From: UBA668 sp040081465
Lineage (GTDB): Bacteria > Actinomycetota > Acidimicrobiia > Acidimicrobiales > Ilumatobacteraceae
Direction: 5' to 3'
Length of the DNA stretch: 64,000 nucleotides
Assembly: GCA_040081465.1 (NCBI GenBank)
Contig: JBEBGL010000008.1
Span: 42,374 to 106,373, forward strand
Shown: one piece after another, positions 32,073-40,887 of the stretch
Layout: every line of letters starts with the position of its first letter
How positions within the stretch are numbered: position 1 is the stretch's first letter
Program-made: the position numbers and the translations under genes
Notes under the pieces: model-generated
Seen by the model: the letters and a program-made list of their open reading frames with translations, nothing else
What the model was told of the DNA's origin: nothing
Database searches by the model: none

Positions 32073-33373
32073 ACTCGATGGAGAAGTGGCGGCCGACCAC
32101 GTCGCACGTTCGCGCACTCATCAGCGGGCTGCTACTTGCGGTGGTGGCTGTGCTTGCCCGTCGACCCGACCTGCTCGTTCTCGCTACTCCACTGATCTGC
32201 GTGTCTGTGTGGGCTGCAACGCTGCGGCCGACGCAGTCTCCTGTCGTCCACCAATCCATCGGGCACCGAACCGTGCGCGAAGGGGAGGCGACAACTTGGC
32301 ACACCTCGATCGAAGACCCCGAAGGTCTAGTCGACGATGCCGTGGTCGTGCTCGAGCCGCCGACGTATATGGACACGCAGCCAATCGACGGACAAGTAGC
32401 CGTCAGCTTGCGCGACGATGGACACGCACCACTTGACGTCGTGGTGCGTTCGACCCGGTGGGGATGTCGTCGTGTCGGCCCGGCACATGTGGTCGCGTCG
32501 AGCGCCTGGGCGGGTTTTCGTTGGGAATGCGAGGACTTCGCCGACTCACTCACGCTTGTCACGCTCCCAATGTCGTCGCGTTTCGATGCATCCGCGCCAC
32601 CGGTCCGCAGTCCTGGACTCGTCGGCGTCAACCGATCGCCTCGCCCAGGAAGTGGAACTGAGTTCGCAACTATTCGTCCGTTCCAAGCTGGCGACCGCCT
32701 GCGTCGAATCCACTGGCCGCAGTCGATTCGCACCGGCACTATCCACGTCACCTCCACTTGGGCCGAGCACGACCGCCACGTTGTACTCCTTGTCGACGCG
32801 CTGGAGGAAGTGGGTGATAGCGACGGCATCGGTGGTCGGGCATCCAGCCTGGATGTTTCGATGCGCGCGGCCGGAGCGATCGCGGAGCACTTCATTGGCT
32901 GCGGCGACCGCGTTGGGCTCGTAGTACTCGGGGCCCGCGGTGCGCAACGACTGCCAGCGGCGGCCGGGTATCGCCACTTGCGTCGACTGCTCGAAACGAT
33001 GGCGGCCGTTCAACCCGCGCACGCAACGCTCGACGACGGCCGAATGCCTCGCGGCTTGGGTGATGGCGCACTAGTACTGATGCTCTCCCCACTCGTTTCG
33101 CCCGGCGCACTGCAGCGCGCAATGACGATCGCTGACCACGGCCTGCAAGTGATCGCGATTGATTGCCTACCGATCGACATTGCGCAACAAGAACCCGACG
33201 AACCATTCGTCGGTATCGCGTGGCGCATTGAGCTACTCAAGCGTGACCGCGACATACGACAGGCTCGTGAGGCGGGAATCGCCGTCGTGGCGTGGAGTGG
33301 ACCGGGAAGCCTCGACGTTGTGTTGCGCGACCTGCACCGTCACGCCGGCGTTCGAGCAGGGCGGCGGCAATGA
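32069..33373 (+). CDS. DUF58 domain protein
   Basis: 434 aa from GTG 32069. Two membrane helices at about residues 14-27 and 30-46 anchor a beta-rich extracytoplasmic or linker part. The DUF58 core then follows: SGTEFATIRPFQAGDRLRRI, the vWA-like VVLLVDALEEVG and a C-terminal alpha/beta region. DUF58 proteins are the usual MoxR partners; the MIDAS Ser residues of a canonical vWA are not evident. The role may be envelope assembly or stress resistance (inference from relatives). Confidence 0.87.
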   Translation: MNSMEKWRPTTSHVRALISGLLLAVVAVLARRPDLLVLATPLICVSVWAATLRPTQSPVVHQSIGHRTVREGEATTWHTSIEDPEGLVDDAVVVLEPPTYMDTQPIDGQVAVSLRDDGHAPLDVVVRSTRWGCRRVGPAHVVASSAWAGFRWECEDFADSLTLVTLPMSSRFDASAPPVRSPGLVGVNRSPRPGSGTEFATIRPFQAGDRLRRIHWPQSIRTGTIHVTSTWAEHDRHVVLLVDALEEVGDSDGIGGRASSLDVSMRAAGAIAEHFIGCGDRVGLVVLGARGAQRLPAAAGYRHLRRLLETMAAVQPAHATLDDGRMPRGLGDGALVLMLSPLVSPGALQRAMTIADHGLQVIAIDCLPIDIAQQEPDEPFVGIAWRIELLKRDRDIRQAREAGIAVVAWSGPGSLDVVLRDLHRHAGVRAGRRQ

Positions 33374-33930
33374 ACGAACAAAGCCTCGAGGAAGCGTGGT
33401 GGCTTCTATCCCGAACACGCGGGGCTGGACTGTTGCTGCGTGTTCTCGTCGTTGTGAGTCCGGTGACTGCGTTGATGTGCACCCGATTCGCAGCCGATCA
33501 TTCACCGAGGGTCGTCAATATCTCAGTCATAGTTTTGGCCGTTCTATGTGCGGCGTTTCCCGACGGCCATATGGGGTTGCTTGTGGTGCTCCTCGTTGCC
33601 ACCCAGTGGTTCGCGACTGTTGATTCGCCCACGACACCGTGGTCAATCGCGGTGGCTGTGTTACTCACCGTCTTTCACTCTTCGCTAGCAGCTGCAACGG
33701 TCGCGCCACCCGCTGCGCGATGGACACGAGCAATGTGTCGACGCTGGCTGCTACGACCACTGGCCGTCATGCTTGCAAGCGCAGCAACCTGGGCGGTTAT
33801 AGCGGCAACCCACAGATACGAGATCGCGAGCAGCGACGTTCTGATAGCTGCGGCTCTGGTAGGTCTCGCAGTCGCCGGGATGTGGGCACGCAACGGCACA
33901 CTCGCCGCCCGCCAGTTTCGGCAGGACTAA
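33370..33930 (+). CDS. Membrane protein, last gene of the MoxR operon
   Basis: 186 aa with five hydrophobic segments (about residues 20-37, 46-60, 63-79, 90-106 and 125-177). ATG 33370 overlaps the DUF58 stop. No family recognised; members at this position in MoxR operons are poorly conserved membrane proteins. Confidence 0.65.
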   Translation: MNEQSLEEAWWLLSRTRGAGLLLRVLVVVSPVTALMCTRFAADHSPRVVNISVIVLAVLCAAFPDGHMGLLVVLLVATQWFATVDSPTTPWSIAVAVLLTVFHSSLAAATVAPPAARWTRAMCRRWLLRPLAVMLASAATWAVIAATHRYEIASSDVLIAAALVGLAVAGMWARNGTLAARQFRQD

Positions 33931-33971
33931 GTGCTCACACTTTCTTAGTAACTCGGGTGCATGGTGAGCGC

Positions 33972-34073
33972 ATGATCTTCCGATTCTTTCCTCGCCGCCG
34001 TCCACTCATGATTGCCCCGATGGGGCCGCGCCGGCGCATGCGTCGTCGTATGTTCCGTCGCCGCGCCCTTTAG
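33972..34073 (+). CDS. Possible 33-aa Arg-rich small protein
   Basis: A short frame from ATG 33972 encodes MIFRFFPRRRPLMIAPMGPR followed by RRMRRRMFRRRAL: 33 residues, about 14 of them Arg, with a short hydrophobic start. The preceding ATGGTGAGCGC has only a weak ribosome binding site. The stop overlaps the vWA gene stop (convergent). Could be a nucleic-acid- or membrane-binding microprotein, or chance. Confidence 0.35.
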   Translation: MIFRFFPRRRPLMIAPMGPRRRMRRRMFRRRAL

Positions 34074-35302
34074 CCGACCGCGACGGCAGTGTGCATGCCG
34101 TGTTCGTTCGCCCAGCGGCCGACGTCGCGGCCTTCTAGCGCCGCGGCCAGCAACTCTGGGAACGCGTCGGGCGTGCATGCGAACGATGGCACTCCCATCT
34201 CTGCGAACGCCGCGGCTTGTGCGTGGTCGTACGCGGGTGCGCCTTCGTCGCTCAGGGCGAGCAGCACTACAACACACACGCCAGCCTGCGTGAGCGCGGC
34301 TATGCGGTCGTGTAGCAGCGCCGCGTTGCCGCCCTCGAAAAGGTCGCTCACCAAGATCAGCAACGTGTCAGCTGGGCGCGTGATCAGTTGCTGGCAGTAC
34401 CCGATCGCCTGCGCGATGTCGGTTCCGCCGCCGAGTTGCACACCGAACAACACATCGACCGGGTCGTGTAGCAGCGGCGTGAGATCAGCGACGGCAACGT
34501 CGAACGCGACTACGTGCGTACGAAAGGCAGGTATCGATGCGAGTACGGCACCGAACACAGAGGCGTACACGACGCTGTCGGCCATGCTCGCCGACTGATC
34601 TATAGCTACGATGACGTCGCGCGCCAGGCTGCGCTGCCGACGGCCGTAACCGACCAGTCGTTCAGGGATCACCGTTTGCTGATCAGGTAGGTAGTGGCGC
34701 AGGTTGGCGTGGATCGTGCGGCTCCAGTCGATGTCGCTTGGTCGCGGACGTCGAGTTCGTTGCGACCGGGCGAGCGCTCCACGCACAGCGTGCTTCGTAC
34801 GCGCAGACAGTCGCTGCTCGATTTCGTTCACAACCTGCGTCACTACCTTGCGCGCTGTCGCTCGAGTGGCGTCGGGTAACAGTCGATTGAGTTCGACCAG
34901 CAGCGTCACCAGGTGCAGGTCGGGCTCGACGGCTCGCAGCATCTCGGGTTCGAGTAGCAGCTGCCTGAGCTTCAACCGATCAATCGCGTCGCGCTGCAGC
35001 ACCTGAACGATGCTCGTCGGAAAGTACCGACGGATGTCGCCCAGCCAGCGCGCGACTGCGGGGGCCGACGAACCGAGTCCACCTGCGCGCGAACCTCCCC
35101 CGCGTCGATCACGCGGCGCGTCGTACAACGCGGCGAGCGCGGCATCGATGCGTGCGTCGTGACCGTCGAGCCGCATGCTGGTCAGTCCCTGCTGTTCGGA
35201 CTCTCCGTCGTCGACACCACCGAGCACCATGCGCCAACGCCGAGACCGCTCAGGATCACTGACTCGCGCGATCGAAAGTCGTTCGACTAACTCGGCACTC
35301 AT
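34070..35302 (-). CDS. vWA (CoxE-like) protein of the DUF5682/DUF5691 operon
   Basis: 410 aa from ATG 35302, overlapping the DUF5682 stop. The N-terminal half is helical (residues 1-210). The C-terminal vWA domain has the MIDAS signature AIDQSASMADSVVYASV (DxSxS), GGGTDIAQAIGYC (Thr/Asp) and ILVSDLFEGG, so metal binding is expected. vWA proteins usually dock onto MoxR ATPases and recruit clients. Last gene of the five-gene operon; a longer frame to 35515 was rejected. Confidence 0.87.
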   Translation of the reverse strand: MSAELVERLSIARVSDPERSRRWRMVLGGVDDGESEQQGLTSMRLDGHDARIDAALAALYDAPRDRRGGGSRAGGLGSSAPAVARWLGDIRRYFPTSIVQVLQRDAIDRLKLRQLLLEPEMLRAVEPDLHLVTLLVELNRLLPDATRATARKVVTQVVNEIEQRLSARTKHAVRGALARSQRTRRPRPSDIDWSRTIHANLRHYLPDQQTVIPERLVGYGRRQRSLARDVIVAIDQSASMADSVVYASVFGAVLASIPAFRTHVVAFDVAVADLTPLLHDPVDVLFGVQLGGGTDIAQAIGYCQQLITRPADTLLILVSDLFEGGNAALLHDRIAALTQAGVCVVVLLALSDEGAPAYDHAQAAAFAEMGVPSFACTPDAFPELLAAALEGRDVGRWANEHGMHTAVAVG

Positions 35303-37524
35303 GACTGAACGCCCAACATCTGTCGAACGGTTACCAAGCCGGCCGCCGCGCGGGCTCCATCGATCCCAACGCCGAAGCCATCGCCAGTAGCCACCACCTG
35401 GTTCGCCAACAACATCCCCAACTGGCGCCGCTCGGCCGTTTCGAATGCACCGAACGTTCGACGCAGCAACGGTGAGATCGCGATGAACGCATCGGGTGCG
35501 AGCGAGCAGACCCACGAGTCGATGACGTCGAGCAACTCTCGATCGTGCACCAGCACGGTGCCACTACCCGCGACGAAACCTTCGACGAACGATGCACCGG
35601 TAGCAGACGGCGTGCCGCCGGACAATGCTCGCGACACTCGATTGCCTACCTGTGCGCGGTTCCACACTCCGCCGTCGTGGAGCAACCGAGTGGCACGACC
35701 CTGCACCAAACCGTGAACATCTCCGCGTTCGGCCACGAGCGTCAACACCGCCGGCCACTCGCCCCGACGAACGGGGTGATCGGTCAGAGCGAGCGCTGCC
35801 TGAACACTGGCCAACCGCTCGACCATTGCCGCTGCTGCGTCGTCGTCCAGCGAGCGACAGGCCATCAGCGCGCCAGCGAGCACGCGAATTACCAGCCCGT
35901 CGAACACGCGGCGAAGCGAGGTTGCGTCAGTGCCGCGAACATCGCCGTAACGAAGTGCACGAGCGAGTGGGGCCAACGTGTCGATCACTTGCACAACGTC
36001 GGGGTTATGTGCCGCTTGCGCCTCCACGCGATCTACGACCGGTTGAACAACGTCGGGCAAGTCGGCCAGCAACGCTGATTCGAGTATGCGAACTAGATCG
36101 GCAAGACCAGTCGCATCGGTTGCACGCTCGAGCATCCGATGCGTCGCCGCGCTCAACAACGTGGTGCCGTGCGCGGACTGCTCGATGACGCGGATCGTGA
36201 GTTCCGGTTCCCACCGCAACGTCCACGTTTCGCGGAACGTTCCGCTACTCCCCCGACCTTCCTCGACAACACCCCATGGCACACCAAGCGCGGACACGCG
36301 ATGCAGCAACACGGATCGCGCACGACCATTGGGCATGCGGACATCGAGCTCGACAGTCTGCGCGTCGGCCGACGGTTTAAGTCGTACGCGGCGTTGCTGC
36401 GCCGCTAGATCGCGCGCGAGCGGAACCTGTGGCGCGTCGTCGGGAACTTCACCGATGGCATCGCCGACAATCAGTTCGCGATCGATGAGCGCCAGCCCCG
36501 TGCTTCCCGCCATCACGGTGTCGGCTGCATCGAGCACTTCATCGAGTCCGGGACGCGGCCGCAATCGCAGCGTCGCCAACGCGCTCGCCGTTCGCGTAGC
36601 GGCGATCAGGTGATCTGGGCTCGCCGAAAGCCCGCGGTCGCGCAGCAGCCGCGCTGCACCGACGAACCACCGGCTGATCCCTGGCGCACCGGGATGACGG
36701 AACACGTGCGAGTACCAGCCCGGGCTGCGCACTCCGGCGCCGTAGCCCGTCGTCGATGCGAGTCGGCGATTCGTCCACGGCACCCACGACACACCGACCT
36801 TCACCTTCGTCAGACCGCGCAGCGTTCGTGCATCGATCGCCGCTGCCGGCAAGGGTTCAGTCAGTGCTGGCACGTGCCAAGCACCACACACCACCGCGAT
36901 TCGTTGGTGACCGTCGAGTTGGGCGCGGCGAAGCGCTTGACGCATATGCGCTTCGCGTCGCGCCTCACGAACCGACCCGGCCTCTGGGCCGCCGCGAACT
37001 GCCGACATCGCCTCGGCTATCGCATCGAACGCGGGAACGCCGTCGCCGCGATGCTCGATGACGTCGTCCCACCAACGTTCCGGATCTGGGTCGCCAGCAG
37101 CGGCCGCCAGCGCGGCGAGCGGATCGCCAACAGGATGATCGACTAGTCGTAACTCGCCGGACTCTTCACCCTCGCCGTTATCCGCGAGCGAGATCGCGAG
37201 CGGCAGGTCGATCGCCCGAACGGGCACACCGTGCTTCGCGGCCCACGTGAACGCTTGCCACTCGGGACTGAACTCAGCGAAAGGCAAGAACGCGGCGCGG
37301 CTGGGTCGGTCGACCACGTAACCCAGCAACGCGACCGGCGGAACAAGATGTTGGTGACCAACCCACGAGAGCGCGCTCTCACAATCGGCGGGCAACTCGA
37401 CCAACACGACATCGGGCTGCATTTCGTCGAGCACACGCACAACTGAGCGCGCCGAGCCAGGACCGTGATGGCGAATGCCGAGTAGACGGACGACCGTTCG
37501 CTCTTCGAGTGCCGTCGTGCTCAC
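35299..37524 (-). CDS. DUF5682 family protein, TraB/Tiki-like N-terminus
   Basis: 741 aa from GTG 37524 (GTGA overlap with the MoxR stop; TTG 37536 is an alternative). The N-terminal 250 residues carry VRLLGIRHHGPGSARS, DVVLVELPADCESAL and IAVVCGAWHVPAL. This order of motifs (G-x-x-H, then a V-E pair, then G-x-x-H-x-P) resembles TraB/PrgY/Tiki-type putative metallohydrolases; that resemblance is my inference. The remaining 490 residues are mainly helical and unrecognised. It is the largest protein of the SWIM-DUF5691-MoxR-DUF5682-vWA operon. Function not defined. Confidence 0.8.
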   Translation of the reverse strand: MSTTALEERTVVRLLGIRHHGPGSARSVVRVLDEMQPDVVLVELPADCESALSWVGHQHLVPPVALLGYVVDRPSRAAFLPFAEFSPEWQAFTWAAKHGVPVRAIDLPLAISLADNGEGEESGELRLVDHPVGDPLAALAAAAGDPDPERWWDDVIEHRGDGVPAFDAIAEAMSAVRGGPEAGSVREARREAHMRQALRRAQLDGHQRIAVVCGAWHVPALTEPLPAAAIDARTLRGLTKVKVGVSWVPWTNRRLASTTGYGAGVRSPGWYSHVFRHPGAPGISRWFVGAARLLRDRGLSASPDHLIAATRTASALATLRLRPRPGLDEVLDAADTVMAGSTGLALIDRELIVGDAIGEVPDDAPQVPLARDLAAQQRRVRLKPSADAQTVELDVRMPNGRARSVLLHRVSALGVPWGVVEEGRGSSGTFRETWTLRWEPELTIRVIEQSAHGTTLLSAATHRMLERATDATGLADLVRILESALLADLPDVVQPVVDRVEAQAAHNPDVVQVIDTLAPLARALRYGDVRGTDATSLRRVFDGLVIRVLAGALMACRSLDDDAAAAMVERLASVQAALALTDHPVRRGEWPAVLTLVAERGDVHGLVQGRATRLLHDGGVWNRAQVGNRVSRALSGGTPSATGASFVEGFVAGSGTVLVHDRELLDVIDSWVCSLAPDAFIAISPLLRRTFGAFETAERRQLGMLLANQVVATGDGFGVGIDGARAAAGLVTVRQMLGVQS

Positions 37525-38612
37525 AATTCGCGACAAGCCTCGTAGAACTCGCCCCAGTCAGATCGTTCGCGAACGACGGCTTCCAAGTACTCGCGCCACG
37601 CGACTGAGTCGTGCACTGGATCTTTCACTACAGCACCGACGATTCCGGCTGCCACATCGGCGGACGTCAACTTGCCGTTGCCGAAGTGGGCAGCGAGCGC
37701 GACACCGTTGGTGATCACCGAAATTGCTTCGGCGGTCGATAGCGAGCCCGTCGGAACCTTCAGGCTGGTGCGACCATCCTCGGTTGCACCTGCTCGCAAC
37801 TCTCGAAACACCGTCACTACGCGACGAATCTCGTCGTTGGCTGCAGGCACCGAAGGCAGCCGCAAGGCCGCACCGAGTTCGGCCACTCGCCGCTCAACGA
37901 TCGCGACTTCTTCTTCGATGTCTGTGGGCAACGGCAACACGACCGTGTTGAAGCGCCGACGAAGTGCGGCCGACAGGTCGTTGACGCCACGATCGCGATC
38001 GTTCGCTGTGGCGATGACGTTGAAGCCAGCGATGGCCTGCACCTCGCTGCCGAGTTCGGGAAGTGGCAGCGTCTTCTCGCTGAGCACGGTGACCAACGCG
38101 TCTTGCACGTCGCTGGGCATACGCGTCAGTTCTTCAACGCGCGCGATCGAGCCACGCTCCATCGCTCGGTAGATCGGGCTCGCTACCAGCGCCGCAACAC
38201 TCGGGCCTTCGGCGAGCAGGCGCGCGTAATTCCATCCGTAGCGCAGTTGTTCCTCAGCGGTACCGGCTGTGCCCTGCACCAGCAATGTCGAATCATCGCT
38301 GATCGCTGCTGCGAGATGTTCACTCAGCCAAGTCTTGGCCGTACCCGGCACGCCGAGCAGTAGCAACGCTCGATCGGTGGCGAGCGTCGCAACGGCGATC
38401 TCGACCAAGCGACGACGACCGACGTACTTCGGTGTGATCACGGTGCCGTCAGGCAACTCCCCACCGAGCACGTAAGTCACCACAGCCCACGGTGAGAGCT
38501 TCCAGCTGGGTGGCCGTTCGCGATCGTCGGCCTTAGCGAGTGCGGCCAACTCGTGCGCGAACTCTTGCTCGGCGTGTGGTCGCAGGATTGACTGCGCGGG
38601 CGACTTGCTCAT
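37521..38612 (-). CDS. MoxR-type AAA+ ATPase of the DUF5682 operon
   Basis: 363 aa. Walker A GVPGTAKTWLSEHL (near residue 88) and sensor 1 FNVIATANDRDRGVNDLS with the arginine finger region LRRRFNTVVLPLP are clear. The Walker B position reads IARVEELTRMPSDVQDAL, with Glu-Glu in place of the usual Asp-Glu, which is a different MoxR subtype from the one at 31080. It overlaps both neighbours by four bases. Likely energises the vWA/DUF5682 machinery. Confidence 0.9.
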   Translation of the reverse strand: MSKSPAQSILRPHAEQEFAHELAALAKADDRERPPSWKLSPWAVVTYVLGGELPDGTVITPKYVGRRRLVEIAVATLATDRALLLLGVPGTAKTWLSEHLAAAISDDSTLLVQGTAGTAEEQLRYGWNYARLLAEGPSVAALVASPIYRAMERGSIARVEELTRMPSDVQDALVTVLSEKTLPLPELGSEVQAIAGFNVIATANDRDRGVNDLSAALRRRFNTVVLPLPTDIEEEVAIVERRVAELGAALRLPSVPAANDEIRRVVTVFRELRAGATEDGRTSLKVPTGSLSTAEAISVITNGVALAAHFGNGKLTSADVAAGIVGAVVKDPVHDSVAWREYLEAVVRERSDWGEFYEACREL

Positions 38613-39424
38613 GCGGGCTCCAGTTCAGTGAGCATGTGATGACGAAGGTGAGCGAGATCGGCGAGCGCGAACGCGTGGCCGATTGAAGGCGAGGAAGGGT
38701 CGACGCGGTCGAGCGCCTTCGCTACCGCTGGCAAAGACGCCGAAGGAATCCTCGCGATCAGATTTACCAGCACTGCTCGGTGCGCCGTGCCGAACTGAGC
38801 GGTGGCGAGTCCTTCCGCCAATGTGTTCGCTGTTTCGGACGCTTTGGCGGTCAGCAACTGTTCGAACTCGGGAACGATTGCAAGCGGAGGCAACTCGGCA
38901 ACCATCTCGGGTACAGCTGGCGAGTTGCGCTGCTGTTTGGCTGTGCACGCGAGACGCGGCGACCAATCAATCATCCAGTTCCCGAGCGGGCCAGCTGCAA
39001 CCAGTGCGCGTGCGTGGCGCACCGCGTCGCTGCGATGGCGTACAAGTAGCGGCGACACAAGCTCCGGCGCCAGGCGACGCCCGACGCGCACGATCGTCAA
39101 CACCCACTCGTCTTCCAGCACAGGCCAGTCGGTGATGATGCGTCGCCACGTGGAAGTTGCTGCCGCTGGCGTGATGGGCCGCGCGTCTTCCGCAGGTGGA
39201 GCGACCGTCGCGATCGGCTCAGCCGGCAACAAACCGGCTCGGCGAACAACTGTTGTGGCCGCCACCTGCTGCAGCAGTCGTTGCGACGGCGTCGGTTGCG
39301 GATCGTCGGCCGCGATGTCGGCCAGCCCACCACTCGGCGGAGACGGTGGATCGCGACGATCGGTGCCGAGCAACGCGACCGTCACCATTTGGTTCCAATA
39401 CTCGTCGACCAGCAATGTGCTCAT
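38609..39424 (-). CDS. DUF5691 family protein
   Basis: 271 aa from ATG 39424, which overlaps the SWIM stop. The start MSTLLVDEYWNQMVTVALLG and the later GTDRR and Pro-rich segment fit DUF5691, known only from operons with SWIM, MoxR, DUF5682 and vWA genes. The rest is helical (HEAT-like in appearance) and Ala/Leu-rich. No catalytic motif seen. Confidence 0.8.
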   Translation of the reverse strand: MSTLLVDEYWNQMVTVALLGTDRRDPPSPPSGGLADIAADDPQPTPSQRLLQQVAATTVVRRAGLLPAEPIATVAPPAEDARPITPAAATSTWRRIITDWPVLEDEWVLTIVRVGRRLAPELVSPLLVRHRSDAVRHARALVAAGPLGNWMIDWSPRLACTAKQQRNSPAVPEMVAELPPLAIVPEFEQLLTAKASETANTLAEGLATAQFGTAHRAVLVNLIARIPSASLPAVAKALDRVDPSSPSIGHAFALADLAHLRHHMLTELEPA

Positions 39425-40839
39425 GCGCTCGCCGCCAGGAAGCTCGGGTCGGCGGTGGGACCCACATCGACAACGCGATCGGCGAGATGCACGGTGAGCG
39501 GAACGAGGCCGAACGGCGTCCACTCGGCAGTGATCGCGACCGACTGACCACCGCTGCACGCGAGCAACGCGGCGATACCGGTGACGCCTTCTACCAACGG
39601 CACCGACCCGGTCGCGTCGGTGAGCAGCCAACGACTCTGACGACGCGCCGGCGCTGCGCGCAGACACACGGGATAGCGCTCGATCCACGGTTCGGCTGCG
39701 ATGGCAGCGCCGACATCTGCGCACGCGCCCGCGACCGAACTCGCGACGACCTCGCCTTCGAACGACGAATCGCCGTGGCGTAACCCGAGCAGCACGCGCA
39801 GACCGAGCGCGCCGGGATAGCGAAACAAATCGGCGTGCACCACCGAGCCAACTGTCAGCGTCGTGTCGAGGCTCTGGCCGTACGCCGCGAACGACAACGC
39901 CATCGCCCACTCGCCGCTATTCAATCCGCGCAACCAGATACGTCGTACCTCGATGCGATCTTCGCGAGTGTCGCTGCGACCCATCACCGCCCAGTGATCG
40001 GTGTGCGGCACGCCCGCGAGTACATCGGCCTGACGCACCTGCCAACCGATCGTTGCGGCAACCGAGTCGGCGAGCGTCGGTGACAACGTTCCGAGTTGCC
40101 GACCGGCCGTGGCCAGAAGGTGAAGCGAGCCCAGTTCGGCGAGCACGTGCTGATGCCAATCGGGGTGTGAACCGACCATACCTGCGAGTCGGCGAACTCG
40201 GTTCGCAAGTCCACCAACTTGTGCATCGACTAGTCGCGCGGCCAATTCATCCCACGTTGCGTACTGCGCCAGTACTGGATCGGCGAGCCCAGTGCGCAAC
40301 CGATCGTCGAGCCAGCGATCGAGTTCGGCAAGGCCGGCCGCCATGCGTGCGACGCGATCGTCGCGACTTGATGTTGGGTCGCGATCAGGTGCAGCCGCGG
40401 GAGCGGTCGTCGTAGTCGTCGCAGCAGCGGGCTTCGGTGGAAGCGGCGATGGTTGCGGCGGAGTGTTCGCCGCGGGATCGGGGCGGTTCGCCAGCCACGT
40501 CTGCGCATAGCCAGGCGTCTCTCCCGAAGGCACCTGCCCACGCGCCCATAGAAGCAACAGTGCGAGCGCGTGCTTGCACGGAATGATGCGACTGGGGCAA
40601 CTGCACTTGAACGCGACACCAACGTGATCCACGACGCACTCGTACGGCTCGGCGCTGCCGCCGGTGCAACGACCCCACAGGGCACGCTCATCGCACCCGA
40701 TGCCAGCCCATCGAGTGGGAACGGCGAGCGGCTGGGCGGCAGAGACCGACGACGGCTTAGGCGCGAGCGCGAGCACTTGTTCGACCTGCCATACCCGCGC
40801 TGGTGTTGCCGGATCACTCACGGCTGCCACGGTACTCAC
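39421..40839 (-). CDS. SWIM zinc-finger protein, first gene of the DUF5682 operon
   Basis: 472 aa from GTG 40839 (GTG 40821 also possible). The SWIM motif CSCPSRIIPCKHALALLLLW (C-x-C...C-x-H, near residue 80) is complete and predicts zinc binding and nucleic-acid or protein contacts. A Pro/Ala/Thr linker (residues 115-150) leads to a large C-terminal region of mixed alpha/beta type with WLRGLNSGEWAM and a beta-rich end. It is divergent from cbs, and the 48 bases between the starts must hold both promoters. Confidence 0.87.
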   Translation of the reverse strand: MSTVAAVSDPATPARVWQVEQVLALAPKPSSVSAAQPLAVPTRWAGIGCDERALWGRCTGGSAEPYECVVDHVGVAFKCSCPSRIIPCKHALALLLLWARGQVPSGETPGYAQTWLANRPDPAANTPPQPSPLPPKPAAATTTTTAPAAAPDRDPTSSRDDRVARMAAGLAELDRWLDDRLRTGLADPVLAQYATWDELAARLVDAQVGGLANRVRRLAGMVGSHPDWHQHVLAELGSLHLLATAGRQLGTLSPTLADSVAATIGWQVRQADVLAGVPHTDHWAVMGRSDTREDRIEVRRIWLRGLNSGEWAMALSFAAYGQSLDTTLTVGSVVHADLFRYPGALGLRVLLGLRHGDSSFEGEVVASSVAGACADVGAAIAAEPWIERYPVCLRAAPARRQSRWLLTDATGSVPLVEGVTGIAALLACSGGQSVAITAEWTPFGLVPLTVHLADRVVDVGPTADPSFLAASA

Positions 40840-40875
40840 GGGGTGCGACGTGGCGCGGCGCAGGATTCGGGCCGG

Positions 40876-40881
40876 TACTCT
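40876..40881 (+). promoter_or_regulatory. -10 element of cbs
   Basis: TACTCT seven bases before ATG 40888. This close spacing would give a leaderless or near-leaderless transcript, common in Actinobacteria; no good -35 is seen. Confidence 0.35.
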
Positions 40882-40887
40882 GCGGGC

